Shown here: piece by piece, positions 4,258 through 7,902 of the stretch
How the letters are laid out: each line of letters starts with the position of its first letter
How positions within the stretch are numbered: position 1 is the stretch's first letter
From: JBBQTU01 sp038213005
GTDB taxonomy: Bacteria; Planctomycetota; Phycisphaerae; Tepidisphaerales; Tepidisphaeraceae
Length of the DNA: 7,902 nucleotides
Assembly (NCBI GenBank): GCA_038213005.1
Contig: JBBQTU010000196.1
Span: forward strand, 1-7,902
Direction of reading: 5' to 3'
The notes under the pieces: model-generated
The model's database searches: none
Seen by the model: the letters and a program-made list of their open reading frames with translations, nothing else
What the model was told of the DNA's origin: nothing
Position numbers and translations under genes: made by a program

Positions 4258-7200
4258 CTATTTCAGCGCGATTCGGATGCCTTCCTCGCCCGTGCGCCCT
4301 TTGATGAGGGCGTACTGCTTCAGGCCGAAGCCATCGTTGTCGATCAACTTGACCGCCAGTTTTGCGGGGAGGCTGCCCACGAGCGTGCGTGGTATCGTGA
4401 TGCGGTAGAACGTGAGGTCGTCATGGCGGCTGATGGTCGCCTCAGCACCAGTGACGTTCGTCCCCGTCTGCTTCACCACGGGCTTGTCGTTGACCATGCT
4501 CGAGGCGGCCTGCAGCAGCACCTTGCCAGAGTCATCTGTCAGGCGCAGCTCGATCGAGTCACCCTCGGCGAGCTTGTCGGCCGACGCAGGAGCAACGAAC
4601 TTGTCATCGCGGACGGACACGGCGAAGGTGACGGTCTCGCGCTCGCTGTTGACCCAGACCGTGCCGGAAAGGTCGGCGTCACCTTTGTACCACTTGCCTG
4701 ATTCGGGAAACTTCTCGAACAGGTTCGTGATACTGAGGCTGTCCAGCACGGCAACAGGTTCGGTCAGTTGCCAGGTGCTCGGATCGGCCGCGAGGCCCGC
4801 CCCGGTAACCGAAGGACGCTCGATCTCAAGCGGGATGACCTGCTCGGTGAGCTGCTTGCCGTCCTTCACCAGTTTGCAGACTAGGCGGTCGGGATCGATG
4901 CCTCCGGAGTTGGTGATGGCAATCTGCTTGTCGGTGCCGTAGGTCAGCCCCCAGCCGCCCGAACCGGAGAGCACCAGCACACCGATGGTGTTGTTGCCAG
5001 CCTTCAGCGGCAGATCAAAGGTGTATTTCATCCGGTCGGCCGCGCCGTTGTTGCCGGTTGCGAGGGTATCAAACACCTTCTGCCCATTGCAGTACCACGC
5101 CATCCACCAGTCAGAGCCTGCGCCGACCTTCAGGGTCGTATCCTGCGGAACGTAGAGGGTGGTCAGCAGGATGGCCGGATCCTTCTCAACTGAACCGTTA
5201 CCCAGGCTGCTGAGGTTAACGGTGCCATTGGTCACCAGGACGTCCGTCCCTTTCACCATGGCGGCCTTCTGCCCGGGAAGCTCGGCCGGAATGGCCATCA
5301 GCTTGCCCAGATCGGCCTTGTCGGGACTCGTATGGGCAAACACGCGCCACCAGCGCGGCAGTCGCAGCGGCGAGGTGGCCTCGCCCAAGGTCATGGTAAC
5401 TGCAATGCGCTTTGTCTCCCCGGCTTTGAGTTCCACCGGGATGCTGGCCGGCTCGGCCTTGATGCCGACGCGGCAATAGGCCTCGAGATTCAGCGTTGCC
5501 TTTAGCACGTCGACTGACGGATTGCGAACCACGACATACCCGACGTTGGGCATCCCCGTGAAGAGCACCGACGGCATGTCGGCCGCAATCATCGAGTCCA
5601 CCGTCTTCACTGCGGCGAGTTGGCCGTCGCTCGTCCACGAAACAAAGACCGGGTCGACGCCGACGAACACGTTGAGCACGCCGCCAGCCTGCGTGCGGGG
5701 CGGGACCGAGTTGCCAAACATGTCGGTCTGCCTGATTTCCACCGCCCGAGGCGAATCGAGTTGAATACTCACATCCGTAATGCTGGGCCGATTACTCCAG
5801 GCGACCAGCGTCTTTTTCCCGTTGACGCCATCGAAAAGATATCCCTCGAGGGCCTCGGCCTTCAGATCCAGCTTCTGCTGGAACTTCATATGCCGCAGTT
5901 GTTCGACCATTGTGCGATAAGCCAGGGCCGCCGGGCGCGGCGCGGCCGCGCCGTCTTCGCTGGTCGTATAACCGGCATCGCCGCCTTGAATCAGCAGCGC
6001 GAACCAAAAGAATGCCGGTGTCGGGGTCGACTGGGCATAGACCATCTTCTGTACCACGGTCCGCGCCTGCAGCATCAGCTCACCAGGGTTGCCGCCGTCG
6101 GCGGCCATACCAGACTCGGTCTCGACATAACGCAGCTTCTCCAGTCCGTACTTGGTTGCTTCATCACGGATGCGGATGAAGGCATCTCGCTCCGCCTTCG
6201 CGCCCGGGCCATGGCCGTGATACGCCAGGGCGTCAATGTCATCCGGCTTCATCAGCGAGATCATCTTGCGTGCCCGCTGATCACCTTCAGCCCCGAAGAA
6301 GCACAACCCGCCATTCATCACCACCGCATCCGGATTGCCCTTCTTGATGGCCTTCCGCATCGTCTTGAAACTGTCGAAGTATTCCTCGATGGGACCCCGG
6401 TAGAAGAATCGCAGGTCAGGTTCGTTGCCCAGTTCGTAGTAGGTCACCTTCCCGGCGGACTTTTTCGCGAACGCCTCGAGCCTTGCCCCCAGGTCGCGCA
6501 GCAGCCCCTGTCGCTTTGCCGGGTCCATGCCATTACTGATCTGACCAGGTGCTGTGTCCTGCGGAGGGTCACACATGAACATCGGCTGCACGCCCTGCGC
6601 CAGCCATGCGTCAATCAGCCCGGTGTTGTCCTTGTCGATCGAGAGGTCGCCGCCGCGGACAATATCCACGCCCAGCGTCCTGCACCACGCCATCGCAGCC
6701 GGCCCGGCGCCCGTCTCCTGCGGGCAGATGCCGTAGAGGAACTCGCCCTTGGTGGCCTTCTCGAGCTGCGTGTCACTGATCACGCCCAGCTTGGTCGTTC
6801 GCTGGATCAGCGGCTGCTTTGTCCCATCGTTGTCTATGGTCGTCTCCAGGCGTGCCATGTACGGACCCAGCGGCAGCTTGTCCGCGTCAAACTTCACCGC
6901 GATGTCGCCGGTTTTCTCGCCGGCGATCACCAGAGTGCCCTCGAGTTTCTGGATTGTCTTGCCAGCGTAGTCCTGCAGTTGCCAGGTCCAGCCTAGTTTC
7001 GCGTCTTTCATCGCCAGATTTTCCAGGCGATAGGTCAGCGACTGCTCAGCCTTACGCGGGTAAACCAGTAGCGAACCTTCGCCGACGACCTGCCTCAGTT
7101 TCAACATGCGGTCCCAGTCGACCTGGGCAGCGCGGTCGTGGCCGACGATCTTGATGCTGCGGATGCACAGGTCCTCGTTGAACCCGTTGACGCGCAGGTC

Positions 7201-7902
7201 ATAGCCGTCGCTCAGAACTGCGTTGTCCGGGTTGCCGAAATCGCGATTGCCGAAATATGCGTCGTCCACACTCACCCGCGCGGTTGTCCACTTGGTGGAT
7301 TGCCAGCCGCCGCCGATCTTCCGGCTGCCGCCCTTGGCGTCGATCGCCATCTCCACCGGTGCCCACGCCTTGTCCATATAGGTCAGTTCGATATCCGCCG
7401 CCGGCGCCTGGCCGTTCTTAAATCGTGGATCGGTGAGCGTGAACTTGGCGCTCCTCGCCCACGGCATGCCCATGGCCTGCCCGGCTACGAGACACCACGT
7501 CTTCTTGCCATCCACTTCCACTTCGCGCACCTGGCCACCGACGGACTCATACCACATCCCCTGCGCCTTGGGCTGCTGATCGAAAACAATCGAGCATTCC
7601 AGCGGCGCGTTGCTGGCCGGTGCCTGCGAAGCCTCGGTGGGGATGTCTTTGGCGTCCATCCCGCGAACGGGGTAGTCCTTCTTCTCCGCGGGACGGGTGG
7701 CGAGCTTGCCGGTGAACTCCTGTTTAACCTGGGCGTCGGTCAGGCAGACGGGGAATATCCGCAGTTCGTCCAGATCGCCTTTATACGCCTGATAGTTGCC
7801 ACCGGGGAAATTGCCGCCTTTGACATAGCCCAAGGTCAGCGGTTCGGTATTGCCGCGAAGCTTGCCTGAGCCGGACCGCTCGTTCTGCAGCACGCCATCT
7901 AC
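4258..7902 (-). CDS. Large multidomain glycoside hydrolase (clan GH-A fold, LamG and CBM9-like domains), 5-prime end beyond window
   Basis: The frame is open through the right edge, so 1214 residues are visible and the start and signal peptide are missing. The order is: the second half of a LamG domain (about 1-65, entering at VDG and closing with GDLDELRIF); a beta-sandwich region (about 100-255); a linker with an Ig-like part (about 270-375); and a TIM-barrel catalytic domain (about 385-670). Its landmarks are YYELGNEPD, with Glu494 as probable acid/base (codon 6421-6423); DALAYHGHG; and VETESG, with Glu596 as probable nucleophile (codon 6115-6117). All fit clan GH-A, closest in style to GH39-like enzymes. 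Beta domains follow, with a jelly-roll (about 900-995) containing a substrate-facing style WWMAWYCNG. A CBM9/DOMON-like module with WYKGDADLSG and GDSIELRL ends the protein. It should cut a polysaccharide outside the cytoplasm. The substrate and exact family are unassigned. The LamG gene lies 54 bp downstream. Confidence 0.85.
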   Translation of the reverse strand, partial: VDGVLQNERSGSGKLRGNTEPLTLGYVKGGNFPGGNYQAYKGDLDELRIFPVCLTDAQVKQEFTGKLATRPAEKKDYPVRGMDAKDIPTEASQAPASNAPLECSIVFDQQPKAQGMWYESVGGQVREVEVDGKKTWCLVAGQAMGMPWARSAKFTLTDPRFKNGQAPAADIELTYMDKAWAPVEMAIDAKGGSRKIGGGWQSTKWTTARVSVDDAYFGNRDFGNPDNAVLSDGYDLRVNGFNEDLCIRSIKIVGHDRAAQVDWDRMLKLRQVVGEGSLLVYPRKAEQSLTYRLENLAMKDAKLGWTWQLQDYAGKTIQKLEGTLVIAGEKTGDIAVKFDADKLPLGPYMARLETTIDNDGTKQPLIQRTTKLGVISDTQLEKATKGEFLYGICPQETGAGPAAMAWCRTLGVDIVRGGDLSIDKDNTGLIDAWLAQGVQPMFMCDPPQDTAPGQISNGMDPAKRQGLLRDLGARLEAFAKKSAGKVTYYELGNEPDLRFFYRGPIEEYFDSFKTMRKAIKKGNPDAVVMNGGLCFFGAEGDQRARKMISLMKPDDIDALAYHGHGPGAKAERDAFIRIRDEATKYGLEKLRYVETESGMAADGGNPGELMLQARTVVQKMVYAQSTPTPAFFWFALLIQGGDAGYTTSEDGAAAPRPAALAYRTMVEQLRHMKFQQKLDLKAEALEGYLFDGVNGKKTLVAWSNRPSITDVSIQLDSPRAVEIRQTDMFGNSVPPRTQAGGVLNVFVGVDPVFVSWTSDGQLAAVKTVDSMIAADMPSVLFTGMPNVGYVVVRNPSVDVLKATLNLEAYCRVGIKAEPASIPVELKAGETKRIAVTMTLGEATSPLRLPRWWRVFAHTSPDKADLGKLMAIPAELPGQKAAMVKGTDVLVTNGTVNLSSLGNGSVEKDPAILLTTLYVPQDTTLKVGAGSDWWMAWYCNGQKVFDTLATGNNGAADRMKYTFDLPLKAGNNTIGVLVLSGSGGWGLTYGTDKQIAITNSGGIDPDRLVCKLVKDGKQLTEQVIPLEIERPSVTGAGLAADPSTWQLTEPVAVLDSLSITNLFEKFPESGKWYKGDADLSGTVWVNSERETVTFAVSVRDDKFVAPASADKLAEGDSIELRLTDDSGKVLLQAASSMVNDKPVVKQTGTNVTGAEATISRHDDLTFYRITIPRTLVGSLPAKLAVKLIDNDGFGLKQYALIKGRTGEEGIRIALK

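Noticed and set aside
5939..5952. Perfect 14-bp palindrome GGCGCGGCCGCGCC
   Set aside because: It encodes an Ala-rich stretch inside the hydrolase and is explained by GC-rich codons; no regulatory context.
5620..6996. 458-residue plus-strand open frame opposite the hydrolase
   Set aside because: It is rich in Arg, His and Leu without domain signatures, as expected for an antisense shadow. The opposite strand holds the catalytic motifs.

Overview
The window looks like a chromosomal carbohydrate-use region from a PVC-group bacterium, most likely a planctomycete of the Phycisphaerae type. The reasons are the GC-rich sequence and the combination of gene types: a type II-secretion-style pseudopilin with an H-Xn-DG tail, a PEP-CTERM exported protein, a GntR-LacI hybrid regulator, and large exported LamG/CBM glycoside hydrolases. 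This taxonomic call is inference from gene content; no marker gene is present.

Every substantial gene lies on the minus strand, so transcription runs from right to left. From the right edge the order is: (1) a very large multidomain clan GH-A-type glycoside hydrolase, cut by the window edge and lacking its N-terminus (7902 to 4258); (2) a small secreted LamG-domain protein 54 bp downstream (4203 to 3478), probably in the same operon; (3) a 199-bp intergenic region with two mutually exclusive stem-loops, an AT-rich tract, a near-consensus sigma70 promoter and operator-like inverted repeats; (4) the GntR-LacI regulator (3278 to 2088); (5) a PEP-CTERM protein (1979 to 1320); (6) a pseudopilin (1195 to 356). 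At the left end a fragment of a GH130 glycoside phosphorylase (about 348 to 76) starts in mid-domain right after the pilin gene. Its conserved sequence is lost near a short plus-strand reading frame (1 to 93) that looks like the tail of a transposase.

A coherent reading is a sugar-responsive locus. The regulator senses a breakdown product, represses itself and possibly neighbouring genes, and the exported hydrolase and lectin-like proteins bind and cut a polysaccharide at the cell surface. The PEP-CTERM protein and pseudopilin would be surface or export-machinery components expressed with the regulator. The GH130 remnant suggests the locus once also had a beta-mannoside-type phosphorylase that has been lost. 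The substrate cannot be read from the sequence.

I see no CRISPR array, rRNA, tRNA or phage module, and no gene-free stretch longer than 300 bp. No clearly new system is demonstrated. The points most worth following are the regulator's control region, the GH130/insertion-element scar, the unassigned hydrolase, and the regulator/PEP-CTERM/pseudopilin cassette beside the hydrolase operon.
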